This document shows, piece after piece, positions 45,614 to 57,100 of a stretch of 64,000 nt of DNA. The translations under genes and the position numbers were made by a program. How positions within the stretch are numbered: position 1 is the stretch's first letter; each line of letters begins with the position of its first letter. Source of the DNA: Jaltomata sinuosa (Eukaryota > Streptophyta > Magnoliopsida > Solanales > Solanaceae); the NCBI GenBank assembly GCA_003996215.1, contig QJPP01003544.1:1-64000 (forward strand), written 5' to 3'. Under the pieces are notes generated by a model. It was not told the DNA's origin. It saw only the letters and a list, made by a program, of their open reading frames with translations, and made no database searches.

Positions 45614-46085
45614 TTGGTGTCGGAGAAGAGAGAGGAAAGTGATGATGAAAATACATTAAAGAAATAAAGAAAAAGATAAAAGGTGTGGTAATTAAAAAAA
45701 GAAGAGGAAAACACAAATAATTTTTTATAAACGCATATTTTTTTTTGTGCCACATCAATTAAGTAGTAAAGTGAAAATAAATTCACTTTTAAGTAATATG
45801 AATATTATACTCCAAGTCCCAAATAATACCGATACCCAAAACCAACCCATTCTGTAGCTTATGAGTTGTATGAATATTAATGTTAAAAAAAAAGTTGTAT
45901 GAATATTCAACAACATGATAATATCCAAAATCTTTTGCTTCTGATTTGTATGAATATTCAACAAAATGATAATATCATATCCCATTGCTAAATCCCTCGA
46001 ATCTTGATTATTTGTCTCCCAATAATGCATTGCTCCACAATCTTCAGTGCTTTCACTTGATTAAGTTATATATATATATATTTTT
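45614..46085. other. Intergenic, AT-rich
   Basis: No gene; short chance frames only. Ends in an AT microsatellite (about 46067-46081). Confidence 0.4.
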
Positions 46086-46457
46086 TGTTTGCAATAAATT
46101 TTAATGTGACAGAAAAGAAATTGCAATCACAAATAAAATATGAAGAAACAGATTTTTATTGATAAATATTGTGAGTACAAATTTGTTCCTCCCTTGATTC
46201 TTATTCTTCATGATTCGGGGGTCGTTAGTAGCGTATTTCTCGAACATAGGATGATTTTGACCTCTTTATGAATATCCCATAATTTTGTGGGATATTTGAT
46301 ATGTCTCCTCAACGGAATATATTACCCTTTATATAGACGTGAGCTGATTTAAGGTAGAGTAACCTCCAAGCTAGGGTTTAGGGTAGAGTAGCCTCCAAGA
46401 AACCCTGACAGAAATTGGACTCATCTTGTAGAGTCCCACAAAATTTCGATGTCTACA
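46086..46457 (-). repeat. LTR of the miniature element (3' copy)
   Basis: 372 bp. Differs from the other LTR by scattered substitutions and a CTCCTAAAT-type indel. Confidence 0.8.
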
Positions 46458-46619
46458 AATGCCCCTACTTCAAGGCTTGTCGTTGTGTAGATTTGATGAA
46501 ACTCAAAGACGAGACTTGAAGTAATTTCTATTTTTGTGATTTTGTGGCTCCAGATTTGCAAATCTGATTTGTGAGAGAAGAGATGAAGGGCAGATTTGGT
46601 CCCACTGGGCGTGCCAATT

Positions 46620-47003
46620 TGTTCGCAATAAATTTTCGTGTGACAGAAAAGAAATTGCAATCACAAACAAAATATGAAGAAATAAATTTTTATTGATAAA
46701 TATTGTGAGTACAAATCTGTTTCTTCCTTGATTCTTCTCTCCTAAATATTCTTCATGATTCGACGGCCGTTAGTAGCGTATTTCGCGAACATAGGATGAT
46801 TTTGATCTCTTTATGAATATCCCATGATTTTGTGGGATATTTGAGATGCTTCTTCAACGGAATATATTACCCTTTATATAGGTGTGAGCTGGTTTAAGGT
46901 AGAGTAGCCTTCAAGCTAGGGTTTAAGGTAGAGTAGCCTCCAAAAAAACCCTGACAGAAATTGGACTCATCTTGTAGAGTCCCACAAAATTTCGATGTGT
47001 ACA
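46620..47003 (-). repeat. LTR of the miniature element (5' copy)
   Basis: 384 bp. The primer-binding-like motif lies immediately inside it. Confidence 0.8.
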
Positions 47004-47018
47004 TATATATATATATAT

Positions 47019-47045
47019 ACTAGCAAAGCAAGCCCGAGCTTCGCA
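47019..47045 (-). mobile_element. Possible Helitron 3' end, minus strand
   Basis: On the minus strand, CCGTGCGAAGCTCGGGC then TTGCTTTGCTAG with a following T: a GC-rich hairpin-like segment before CTAG. No 5' end located; the body would extend into AT-rich sequence to the right. Confidence 0.35.
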
Positions 47046-47852
47046 CGGAGCCCAATATAAACATTTCTTTATTTTTTTTACTTTTTTTCCTTTTCTTTTT
47101 TTTTATTTCTTTTTTCCCCCATATACATACCTTTTAAATTTTCTTGAGTTTAACTATATACAATTTTTTTTAACTTATTAGTAAATATAAATAAAAATAT
47201 GTATTTTTAGGAGCTAAGAGATGTATATTATATGTTACTTTTGTGACTAAATATATACAATCTTCTTTAATTTTGGATATTTATTGTAGAAGAAGGAAAC
47301 ATATATTAGATTTAAACATTGATTAAATTTTTAAGTTCTATCCTCCTAGTATAATAGGAAGAAATCTCATCAATTGAATTAAATTTTGAAATACCAAAAT
47401 CAAATAATAAAATCAAAAAAAAATTGAATATATTGAGATTTAACAAAACTTACCTTTTAAATTATCTGTAGATATATGACCATTTCAATTTGAAATTTCT
47501 TTTCAAAGAGCATGGATAAAATTTTAAAAAATATTTTAAATATTAACAAACTCTTTATTATTCAATTACTATAAATTTGTAAAATAATCAAATGTGCAAG
47601 TAAAAACTAAATATAGATAAACTAAAATACTTACCTTAATATTTATGTTATATTATTATGCTTAACAAATGAAACAAAAATTGATTCAGTAATATAAAAA
47701 AATATAGAAATGAGTTTGTAACTATTGAGGGAATAAGACTTTTTATGGATTTTGAGAAATAAAATAAGATCCTTCTAGAATTCCATTTTAACTATTGATG
47801 GTATAATTACAATTTTACCCTTAAATAAAGTTAGATTTTCAAAAATACCCTT
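47046..47852. other. AT-rich intergenic stretch
   Basis: No gene or clear repeat ends. May be Helitron body if the end at 47019-47045 is real. Confidence 0.35.
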
Positions 47853-48570
47853 GATCGACCTTTTCTTTTAATAAATAACTATGTCTAGTAGAGATCGAAG
47901 AATTGTCAAATCGTCAATGACACATTATTGCGAGTCTAATTCTTACAAAGAATCTATCTAATAATATATACAATACTAGAATTCTCGATGAAGATAATAT
48001 TACTGGTTTTCATACTTTGTAAACTATGAGTGTAATAAAAACACCCGACGACAAAAGAATCACCCTGAAATGATCATCTTATATATATTGAGAATGAATT
48101 AAATCAGATAAATTCAATTTTGGTAAGCTAGTCATATAGTTTGCTTGTTAGTATATAGTTTAGCATGCTTGCTTTTTTACATATTGCTCGTAGCATACTT
48201 AAAAAAGGCTGAGCCTTTAACTCAAGTAACAATTTTAAAAAAAAAGAAAAACAACAACATGCCTTTGTGCTTTCAATGGAATTATGTGAAACATACCAAG
48301 AAAGGAAGAGGTCATATAAGATAGTATATGACATGACACGTAAAAGAATTTTACACTATTAGGTCTTCTAAGAATAACTTTAAGTAACTGTCCATAATAA
48401 GTGAAACAAATAACTCGAAGATAGATAATTTACTATAACATATAAAATACACTAATAGCATATATGTACGTGTTTTCAACTCAAAAAAGATTCCCACCAA
48501 CCCAAAAAATGGTAATCATGATCACTAGAACAACTTGATCCAATTGATATTAATGGAAGAGCCCCATAGA
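47853..48570 (+). repeat. Segmental duplication, copy A (upstream flank of the lipid-transfer gene)
   Basis: Aligns over its length with 52100-52407, 53164-53331, 53962-54197 and 58518-58582, that is, with copy B once three insertions there are removed. The empty target sites CTTGTTAG (in 48139-48150), TATGTGAAA (48283-48291) and ATCAT (48515-48519) are all intact here. Confidence 0.85.
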
Positions 48571-48595
48571 CACACACACACACTTGAACACCATC

Positions 48596-48601
48596 TATAT
48601 A
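48596..48601 (+). promoter_or_regulatory. TATA box of the lipid-transfer gene
   Basis: TATATA within CCATCTATATATCC, about 70 bases before the ATG, just after a short CA run. A sensible core promoter position for a compact plant gene. Confidence 0.6.
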
Positions 48602-48671
48602 TCCAGTAACCAACAAAGCAAAAACGAAAATCTTTCATCATACTTACAATTATATCAACATATGATCGAAG

Positions 48672-49028
48672 ATGAAAGAAACAATGTTATGTTCACTAAT
48701 TCTTCTAGGATTAGTAGGATTTGTGACTATGAATAATTCTATCCCTTTAAAATCACTTATTTGCTACCAAGCCCAAGATTTATTATCACCATGCCAACCT
48801 TTTTTGTTGGGTTGTAGAGAAAATATTACAGCAGAGTGTTGTCAAGGTTCTCAAATTTTGGCTAGTCTTGTGAAAAATAGTACAATTGATGAAATTAGAG
48901 ATTTATGCAAGTGTCTTCAGAAAACTGGTAATTCTTCTACAATTGATGTTAAAAAGGGAAGAGAACTTTTCAAGGTCTGTAAGATCAAGAGAGTTCCTAT
49001 TGGTCCACAAGTGGATTGTGACAAGTAA
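48672..49028 (+). CDS. Secreted eight-cysteine protein, non-specific lipid-transfer protein-like
   Basis: 118 residues. A hydrophobic signal peptide (about 1-23, core LCSLILLGLVGFV) leads to a small mature protein with the eight-Cys pattern: C31-x9-C41-x14-CC56/57-x21-C79-K-C81-x21-C103-x12-C116. That spacing fits type 1 plant LTPs, which bind lipids in a helical tunnel held by four disulfides and act in the cell wall, in cuticle formation or in defence. DEIRDLCKCL stands where LTP1 has its T/S-x-x-D-R then ACKCL block, and VPIGPQVDC where it has P-Y-x-I-S. A ninth Cys (C48) in the mature part is unusual. The stop TAA overlaps CAAGTAAGA, a good 5' splice site at the place where many LTP1 genes have their single intron, so the true end might be spliced. 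Upstream DNA is partly duplicated at 52100-58582, but no second copy of the gene is present. The frame at 48886-49077 is a shadow. Confidence 0.82.
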   Translation: MKETMLCSLILLGLVGFVTMNNSIPLKSLICYQAQDLLSPCQPFLLGCRENITAECCQGSQILASLVKNSTIDEIRDLCKCLQKTGNSSTIDVKKGRELFKVCKIKRVPIGPQVDCDK

Positions 49029-49083
49029 GAAATTTATTCTTCCATTATTTTCGAGTTTAAGTTATATACATCATTAATATAAG

Positions 49084-49236
49084 TAATTGAGTTGATTTCT
49101 CAGATGACCACTCAACTGATAGGTCTATCTCATAAAGTCACCTTTCTTCTTGATTTCAAGTTTTCTTCAATAAAGAAAGTGACTTTCTGAGATAACTATT
49201 AGTTAAGTGAACATCTGAGAAATTAACTCGTAACTA
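49084..49236. mobile_element. Small foldback MITE downstream of the gene
   Basis: The ends TGAGTTGATTTCTCAGATG and (complemented) GAGTTAATTTCTCAGATG are inverted repeats of about 65 bases with a short loop. It lies about 55 bases after the stop codon. It marks the edge of the inverted duplicated flank, which begins at about 49238. Confidence 0.75.
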
Positions 49237-49237
49237 A

Positions 49238-49945
49238 TTTTTACATCATCGAATCACTTTTTCCTAGTATAACAGGTTGCATGTCTTATTTCAAGATTAT
49301 AAATATATTTCACATTTCTTTGGGAGACCCATGACCTGATAGTGTAAAAAAAATTTAAACTGATGATGTATATAACAGAACCTAAACTCTTTTTTTGTCT
49401 ACTTAATTTTGTACCCTTTTTTTCTCCTTTCTTTTATAACCAAAAAAAAACTTTTTGGTAGATCTAAAGGAAAAAAGGACTTTATTAATTTCATTTAGGA
49501 AAAATTAGAAGAATCAAGTTTTTCAAGTTTTTGAGTTTGTTCGAACTTTTTGAAACGACTTATTTTTAAAATATTTTTACCAAAATAATTTTTCAAACAA
49601 TTAGCATTATTGGATGGAAGCACTTTGTGTTTGACAAACTTATTTGATAATGGTTATGTTAAAATTTAATTATTTAGTTAAGTTCTAAAACATAAAATAA
49701 AGTATATATGTTAATTTTTTTTAATTAATATAAATATAGTTAAATAAAAAAAAGGGAAATGGAGAAGATTGAGGGTTATATTTATATTTGCGAGATATAT
49801 GGATTAAATTGATGTGAGATACTTTGGTAAAGTAATTCTTCTGTAAAAATATTTTTATCTTGAAAAAAAAGGCCGTGTGCATCGATTTTCGAAGAAATTG
49901 TGAAACCTTTGAGAAGAAATTGCAGGTCTTTGAGACAATTTAATT
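49238..49945 (+). repeat. Downstream flank of the gene, duplicated in inverted orientation
   Basis: The reverse complement of 58868-59598, with mismatches (shared blocks include the TACATCATCG edge, TTTATAACCAAAAAAA and GCATCGATTTT). No coding content. Confidence 0.8.
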
Positions 49946-50680
49946 ACTATATAGGCTCCATGTCAAGTTTCTAATTAGTTTCTTGTAAATCTTTTAGGCA
50001 TGCAGTATTTGAAAATATGGACTCCCAAATTGAGATTTGAGAAGAAAGCTTACCAAGCTAATTAAGTTCCATTACTTATAAATGCATGTGAAATGTATTT
50101 CTATTAGTAAACATATTTCCTTCCTGCTCTTGCTTTAGCTTGAGTTTTGTATCTTACTTATCTTGAGTTTGTATCAAGAAGAGTGTATTATCAATGCTAT
50201 ATATAAATGCAACAAATATTATTAGTAAGTTCTCATAAATTGCTATAGATGGATCATTATTATTTATTTTAGGTTGTACTTAACAAATACATTACTTCAC
50301 GTAAGAACTCAAGTTGTCTAAAAAATTTAACACGCCAGATAACAAATAGTTCTATTTATTCATTTATAATTCGGTGCTATAAATGGTGCTTCTTACTTCT
50401 ATTGCACTGAACACTTAGAAAAATTTTCAGCCCCACTTCAGTAAAACATATATAATTTTTGTAGAGAGCTTGAATTGATGAACAGTATGAAGCATTGGAA
50501 CCTAGACTTGAATATCTTTAAGTAGCACATGCAATTTACCTCAAAACTCAAATTTTTAAATATTCGAATCTAACCACAAGTATAAAATGAGTTCAATTTT
50601 TAACCCGAATTTACGGAGTGTTACAAGGAAACTTTAGATTTTGATTTGATAACTAGGCCAAACAAGGAAATATATATTTT
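49946..50680. other. Intergenic, AT-rich
   Basis: No gene or repeat ends recognised. Confidence 0.35.
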
Positions 50681-50929
50681 ATGAAGGCGGATCAAGTAGT
50701 ATGTGAAGAAATTGAAGTTAAGGAATTCATAACAGAAGGGACCCGGAATGTACAGAAGCTTCAGGAAAATCTATCATATGAAATGGTCCAACACATTAGG
50801 GATAACATTATTCCAAAGCTTATCAACGTGGACAACGATAAGATATGGTGGATGAGCAGTACAAATGGGCGGTTCCTGGTGAAATCTATCTCCGAGGAAA
50901 TAACACAGATACACGAATTCAAAATTTGA
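50681..50929 (+). pseudogene. LINE-type reverse transcriptase C-terminal fragment
   Basis: About 80 codons containing DKIWWMSSTNGRFLVKS, which matches the D-x-x-x-W-x-x-s-x-G-x-F-s-V-K-S pattern found just after the RT domain (before the zf-RVT region) in plant non-LTR retrotransposons. No RT catalytic box or RNase H remains, so this is a short relic. Confidence 0.6.
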
Positions 50930-51129
50930 TTTATTTTTGAAACTAAAAGATATTTTGTAATTGGACCCCATAAGGTCCAAATAATTAGGCGGAAATCAAG
51001 AGAAATATGTATCTTAGTTATGTAGTTTTTCCATTAATATGAAACTGCTTCATATTTATGTTACTTTTTTAAGATTTAAACTCGATTAATTTATTTTATT
51101 ATGCATTAAAATAATAAATTTAAAATTTG

Positions 51130-52010
51130 ATGTGTCTAGTATTAATGTTATATAGTGTATTTGTATTCAAATACATTTATCTAGTATCAAATATACACGG
51201 TTCATTCTTCAAATTTGTGATTCACAATGACTTTTTGTATCTGTGTTTTCACAATGTATCTATGCTTCACAATTTTATGTATCTGTATATTCCTGTGTAT
51301 CTGTATCCAGAATTAATTTCATCCAGTGTATCAAGTATCAATTTCATCTAGTATATCCAATATTAATTTGATATATCCAGTATCAATTTCATATAGTGTA
51401 TTAAATACATGTATCTGCTATAAAAAAATATATGTATATGTGCATAGATACATAGAAGAAGAAGCCTCCATGTATATGTGTGCATAGATAATGTATCCAG
51501 ATACATATATCTGCTATCAAAAAAAATATGTACATGCTATCAAAAGATACATGTATCTGCTATAAAAAAATACATGCATCGATGTTAGATACATAGTTAG
51601 AAGAAGAAGAAGCCCCCATCAAAAAATGGGGCCAACAGCACAACACCAAACCTATCAACATCAAACAACACAACACCGAACCCATCCCTAGACCCCCTGG
51701 TATAAATCCTTTGATCGAGACAAGTTAATATCAAACCCTAATCCCTTCATAGATAGATTGACTCCTCCGATAGGCTGAAGAACATATTCGTGTGACACAA
51801 TTTAGATTTTTTTAGAGGAAAGAGGAGGTGGGCAGATGAAGATGAAAGAATGTGGGAGAGAGAAAATCGGGTGAAATCTAAGAGAAGCCACACAATTAAA
51901 ATTAATGAGAGTGATTTGGGGAAGAGTTTGAGTGTAAGATGCCTAAGCCTTAATTTTAGGCTGTAATGTAGGAACGTGTATCTCATATTAATTTGTTAAG
52001 AAATTTGAAA
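51130..52010 (-). mobile_element. Unclassified repeat related to 22300-23880, opposite strand
   Basis: TATCCAGTATCAATTTCATA, ATACATGTATCTGCTAT and GATACATAGAAGAAGAAG blocks mirror the units at 22880-23600. Boundaries and class are uncertain. Confidence 0.4.
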
Positions 52011-52407
52011 CTCCTCTGATATACTATGTAAATATTTTAAACTATTAATAGTCTATGTAAATATAGTAGAGATGTGTTGCCTAGTTATGTAGTTTGACCT
52101 ATATTTTTTTGAACGTTTTTTAATAAGTAATTATGTCTAGTGGAGATCGAAAAACTATCAAAGTGTCAATGACACATTATTACGAGTATAATTCCTACAC
52201 AGAATTGATCTAATAATGTATACAATACTAGAATTTTAGATGAAGATGATATCATTGATTTTCATCCTTTGTAAACTACGAGTGTAATAAGAGCACCCAA
52301 CGATAAAAGAATTACCCTAGAATGATCATCTTATGTCTATTGAGAACGAATTAAATCAGATAAATTCAAATTCGATAAGTTAGCTAGTCATATAGTTTGC
52401 TTGTTAG

Positions 52408-53163
52408 TAGGGGTGCAATCAGCCGGTTCGATTTGATTTTGTGTATTTATCGATTTTCAATTTGTAAACATGCAAAATCGATAACCAAATCAATAAGATA
52501 TTTGTTATCGATCTTTGATTAATCAGTTTTTGATCCTTAACGGTTCGACTTTCGGTTTAACCAATAAGAAAATATTCCTATAATATTTTTTTGCTATCTC
52601 TTATTTTTATCTGTTCATATGTATATACACACACTATTTTCATACATAAAAATCTACATAAATTATAAGAATAAGTAAATTTAAATACGTTATTAGTACA
52701 ACAAACTTATTTTCTTTTTGTTTAAGTAGCAAACTTAAATGCAGTAGTAACGGTAGCAATTTCTCAAAAAGAAAAATAAGGTCAGCTCATAGCTTACACT
52801 GATAGGTAGAACCCCACCAAGCTTATGACTTTAGAAAGAAAACAATAGCACTAAGACAATAACTATAAAATACAAAAAATAATAGGGTATATATTTAAAA
52901 TCTAAAGCCACAATTATATAACTAGGGATAAAAATATAACTTTAATATAATCTTATTGGGTTATCGGTTTAACCATTAACAAATATCTTAAAACTAAAAT
53001 CGAACCGATAGCTCAATTAAAAAATTTACAAAATCGTTTAAACACCGTTAACCCAATAACCCAATAACCCAATAACCCAATAACCCAATAACCTAATACC
53101 AATAAACTAATAACATTTTTATCGGTTCAATTTATTGGCCAAACAAATTTTTGCATACCCCTA
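52408..53163. mobile_element. hAT-type MITE, perfect 8-bp TSD CTTGTTAG
   Basis: Ends TAGGGGTGCAA and TTGCATACCCCTA are inverted. The flanking 8-mers (52400-52407 and 53164-53171) are identical, and the empty site CTTGTTAG is single-copy in the paralogous segment. The right part carries about five AACCCAAT units (53044-53095). Non-coding. Confidence 0.92.
53044..53098 (+). repeat. (AACCCAAT)n short tandem repeat
   Basis: Five to six units inside the hAT MITE. Superficially telomere-like but the unit is wrong (8 bases). Confidence 0.85.
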
Positions 53164-53331
53164 CTTGTTAGCATAAAGTTTAGCTTGCTTGCTTCTTTAC
53201 ATATTGTTAGTAGCATACTAAAAGAAGGCGATCCTTTAACTCAAGTAAATTTTATTTCCTTAAACAAGTTTTTTTTTTTTAAGAAGAAAAACAACGACAG
53301 GCTTTTGTGCTTTCAATGGAATTATGTGAAA

Positions 53332-53961
53332 AGGATAAGTGTAAAAAACACACCTAAACTATCTCAGTTTTTTTGAGTTTTATATCTAAATTATTGAAAG
53401 TGTGAATTTCATACCTGAACTATCAACCAGTAGTTAGCAAAACACACTTCGACTAATTTCTGATGATGTGTGTGTACTACACTCTCTTTTGTTGTTTTAA
53501 AAATATTTCACGTGACACTCCACGTGAAAAAATAATTTCACCGTGACAAAGTTAAATAAGTTAATATTAGGTTAAAGATTAAAAATTATCACCGTATAAA
53601 TTAATTTATTCTCCATTACAACATTGAACATCTTCTTCTCCGCCCTCTTAGTCTTGGTCTCATCGCAGCGTGACTATTTCTAGCTTGGAAGGGGAGAGTT
53701 TAGGTTTTAAAAGAATCAATTGAAAAATAAAAAATAAAAAAAAATAATATGTCAGCTAATAGAGTCGTGTTCTATAGCAGGTGGACGAAGATTTTATGGC
53801 CAAATACACCTAAAAGCGTTTGTAGATAAATATTTAGTCTAGTCAATATTTAGGTGTGTTTTGCTACGAATTGAGCGATAGTTGAGGTAGAAATTCACAC
53901 TCCCAATAGTTCAGATATGAAATTCAAAAAACTGGGATAGTTTAAGTGTGTTTTTGACTCT
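53332..53961. mobile_element. Mutator-like MITE, 9-bp TSD
   Basis: Left end AGGATAAGTGTAAAAAACAC and complement of the right end AGAGTCAAAAACACACTTAA are inverted, with CTAAACTATC blocks inside each. TSDs TATGTGAAA (53323-53331) and TATATGAAA (53962-53970) differ at one base; copy A has the single site TATGTGAAA at 48283-48291. Confidence 0.88.
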
Positions 53962-54197
53962 TATATGAAACATACCAAGAAAGGAAGAGGTCATATAAGA
54001 TAGTATATGACATGATACGTAAAAGAATTTAACACTATTAGATCCTCTAAGAATAACTTTAAGTAATTTTCATAATAAGTGAAACAAATAACTCGAAGAC
54101 AGATAATCCTCTATAACATATTAAAACACACTAACGACATATATGTACATGTTTTCAACTCAAAAAAATTCCCACCAACCCAAAAAATGATAATCAT

Positions 54198-57100
54198 TAT
54201 TACGTTCTAATTCAAAAATTACTTCGTAACTTTCGTGGCGAAAAAAATATTATTTATTTAATTTTATTTTGAAAAAATAATATTTAAAGAGGTGTAAAAA
54301 GAGAGAGTCGCCACTTAATTTTAGGAAAATTAAGAAACCATTTTTTTTAAAAAAAGAAGGTAATTTTAGGAAAAAACCTTTTATTGAAACCAGAGTCTAG
54401 GTAAGGGTTCAAGTAAATTCGAAAGAAGGTGTTAGGCACTTTCGAAAATCCATGAAGTGTGGTTCCCGATGGATTTAAAATATTTGGCTAATTTTGAAAA
54501 CCTTGAAAAATCTTGAGATTTATTTGAAAATCTTATTTAAAACAAATAGAATTTATTTGTTACTTTAACATTCATATTTATTCCAAGTAATGAAATAAAC
54601 TAAATATCAAAGTCTCAAAATATTTCTAACTTTAACAATTTAATCCGGATTAAGACTTTGAATTAAATGGTTAATTCAAATTCTTAAACATGGATTTTAA
54701 GCTTCTTGATAACTATGAAGGGATATAAAGAATTTCGCAAGTCATTCTATAAGCTTACGGTTTGCCTAAATATTTAAACTTAGATAAAACAATTTCGTAT
54801 AAAGATATTGAACGATCATAAAGGAAAACTAAACAGATTTAATTAACTCCATGGGGATTTATCTAAGTTATAAAAATTAGTGAAAGAGATGTATATACAA
54901 GAATACAATAAGAGAAGAGCTGAACGAAATGGATTGGACTTTTAAGTCCAAATACTGCTAACGTGTACTTCAAGAGTACTTTTCTTGCTCTGCTTCCATT
55001 AGTGCTGGCTTTTCTTGAGCATTTAGTCCAAAAATCTTCTTCTTCTTAACTGAGATAAGGAAAAGGCTGACTCGGGATGCCACATGGATTGGGTCAAGCC
55101 CAACACGAAATGCACAGGAGAACGATGAGTCCCAATGGACTCGTAGAAATGAGTTCATGCGAAAGAAAGAAAAGAAAAAGATTAGAAACTAGGAAAGGAT
55201 TAATCCGAGATTTATAACTTTAACTCCGTCGGGAACCATGTTTTAAATATCATGGGTTGTCCTAACCGGCCAAAGTTAGAACCATGTTCATAAGGATCCT
55301 GTCATGGGCCACAGAAGGCAACCTACAGTGGCAACGTAGTTCTGGATTTGGGTCATCTAGAACCCTCATCGCTCGGTGCTAAATACTACTCCCAAAACAT
55401 ATAACATGAGGCTCACATATATGTGACATATCTAGATGCCAAAGCTTTTTCATAAACATGTTCATACCCCGGATCATCATACTACTCACGAGCCTTAGTT
55501 TTAAGAAAAATAATTCATGAGCATTGATGGCACATCGAGTGTCTTGTCTTGCATAATAATTCACATATATGCAAGGGATAGGGCGATTTCAGACCTTTTT
55601 CCTCCATTCTTCATCGTTTATCTTCCCTAAGGTAAGGTTTCTACTCCCCGAACTTCGTAATACTTTTCCTATATGGTAGAATTGCTAGGAGTGGACTTGG
55701 GGAAAGGTTTGGAAGGACTTAGGGAGGGTAGAATCTGGGAAAAAAAAAGGGGATTTTATGTGTAGAAGTTCTTGGGTGTGCTAAATTTACTGTTTATGAT
55801 CATGTGACCTTATATTCATACTTTTATCCATAAAAATGGTAGAACTAGGTGAATTAATGGTGGAAGATCCCGGGGGAGAAGGTGGAATGATCATGGGTGG
55901 TCTGGGGTTTAGGATTATATATAATCCGGGTGAAATTTAGGCCATAAAGATTAATTATTGGTTATTCTGTGTTGTTTTAGACCGAAAATCGGCAAGAACT
56001 TCGGGAAACAGAAAAGCTTCGGTTGTGTAAATCTTTGGATCATTTTGAGGTAGATGATGGTTGATTTCTGTATGCTTTGTATGTTTGAGTACTTATATCT
56101 AAGTTTTTGTATGAGATGCATGGCTTAGGAAATGCTTAGGAATGCCTAATAGTCCTGTCTTATCAGTCTGGTTGAACTGTGCATTTTTATTGTTGGTTTT
56201 ACAAGTTAATTATTCATTATTGTGACTGTGGATTGTTTGACATTCGGTTGGCTCAGGTACCACGCCTGGTACGGAATATACTAAAAGTTGGTTCGGGTAC
56301 CATGCTTGGTACAAAATATACTAACGGTTGGCTCGGGTACCACGCCTGGTACAAGTTTATTTTACTGCATTATCACATTGATATTATTTCATTGTACTAT
56401 TGTTGTTAGTTCCATAAGTGGATCAGGCTGTGTTGTTGAAGCGTGATATTTGCTTATGGCCCTTGAGAGGCCGGGTTATTGTTGTATTCGATTTTAGAGT
56501 TGGTCTTGGTGTATACCGGGTTGCTTGTTGACACTTAGTTGTTGATTAGAGGGGATCCTGGGGTGGGTCTGGGTTATATAGTTAAGAGGTTGTTGTTTGC
56601 GTTGACTTTCGTATAAAGTGGTTGGTATGTAGAGACAAGTTAGGAGGAGAATTGAGGTTTAAAATTGATTGGTAACTGGATTATGTGTTTCTTGTACTTG
56701 TACTTGATTTTCGTACTACTCATTCATTGTATATTTTGGAACTGGCTGATAATCCTACCAGTACACAGTGGTGGTGTACTGATACTGCGCTTGCTTTTCA
56801 TTTTGTGAGTATAGACAATTTTCTAGCGGCTGACACGCGACTTCATTTGTAGTCCCAGCATTTCCAGACTTCAAGGGTGAGCTGCTTCGATCGAGCTGCC
56901 TTGAATCTATCTTTAGAGTTGTAGCCCACTTGTTTTGGGCTTAGACTATTTCCTTATTTTGGAGTTGCATCTCCGTATTCTAGACATTTGGTAGATTATT
57001 TTGGTACTGCGACTTTCAGATTCTAGGGGATATTTTTCCGCATGTTAAGTTAATGAAGTTGTTTCCTTATTATTGATTTCTAGTTTATTTTCTGCATATT

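Larger units (their letters stand above)
46086..47003 (-). mobile_element. Miniature LTR element (TRIM-like or internally deleted)
   Basis: Two direct repeats, 46086-46457 and 46620-47003, enclose only 162 bases. Read on the minus strand, the LTR starts TGTAGACATCGAAATTTT or TGTACACATCG and ends TTTATTGC(A/G)AACA. Just after the 5' copy lies TTGGCACGCCCAGTGGGACC (46619 to 46600), a likely primer site. Just before the 3' copy lies GAAGTAGGGGCATT, a likely polypurine tract. No coding. Flanks are AT microsatellite, so no TSD can be read. Confidence 0.8.

Noticed and set aside
53044..53098. Interstitial telomere repeat
   Set aside because: The unit is AACCCAAT (8 bases), not the plant 7-base telomere unit, and it lies inside a MITE.
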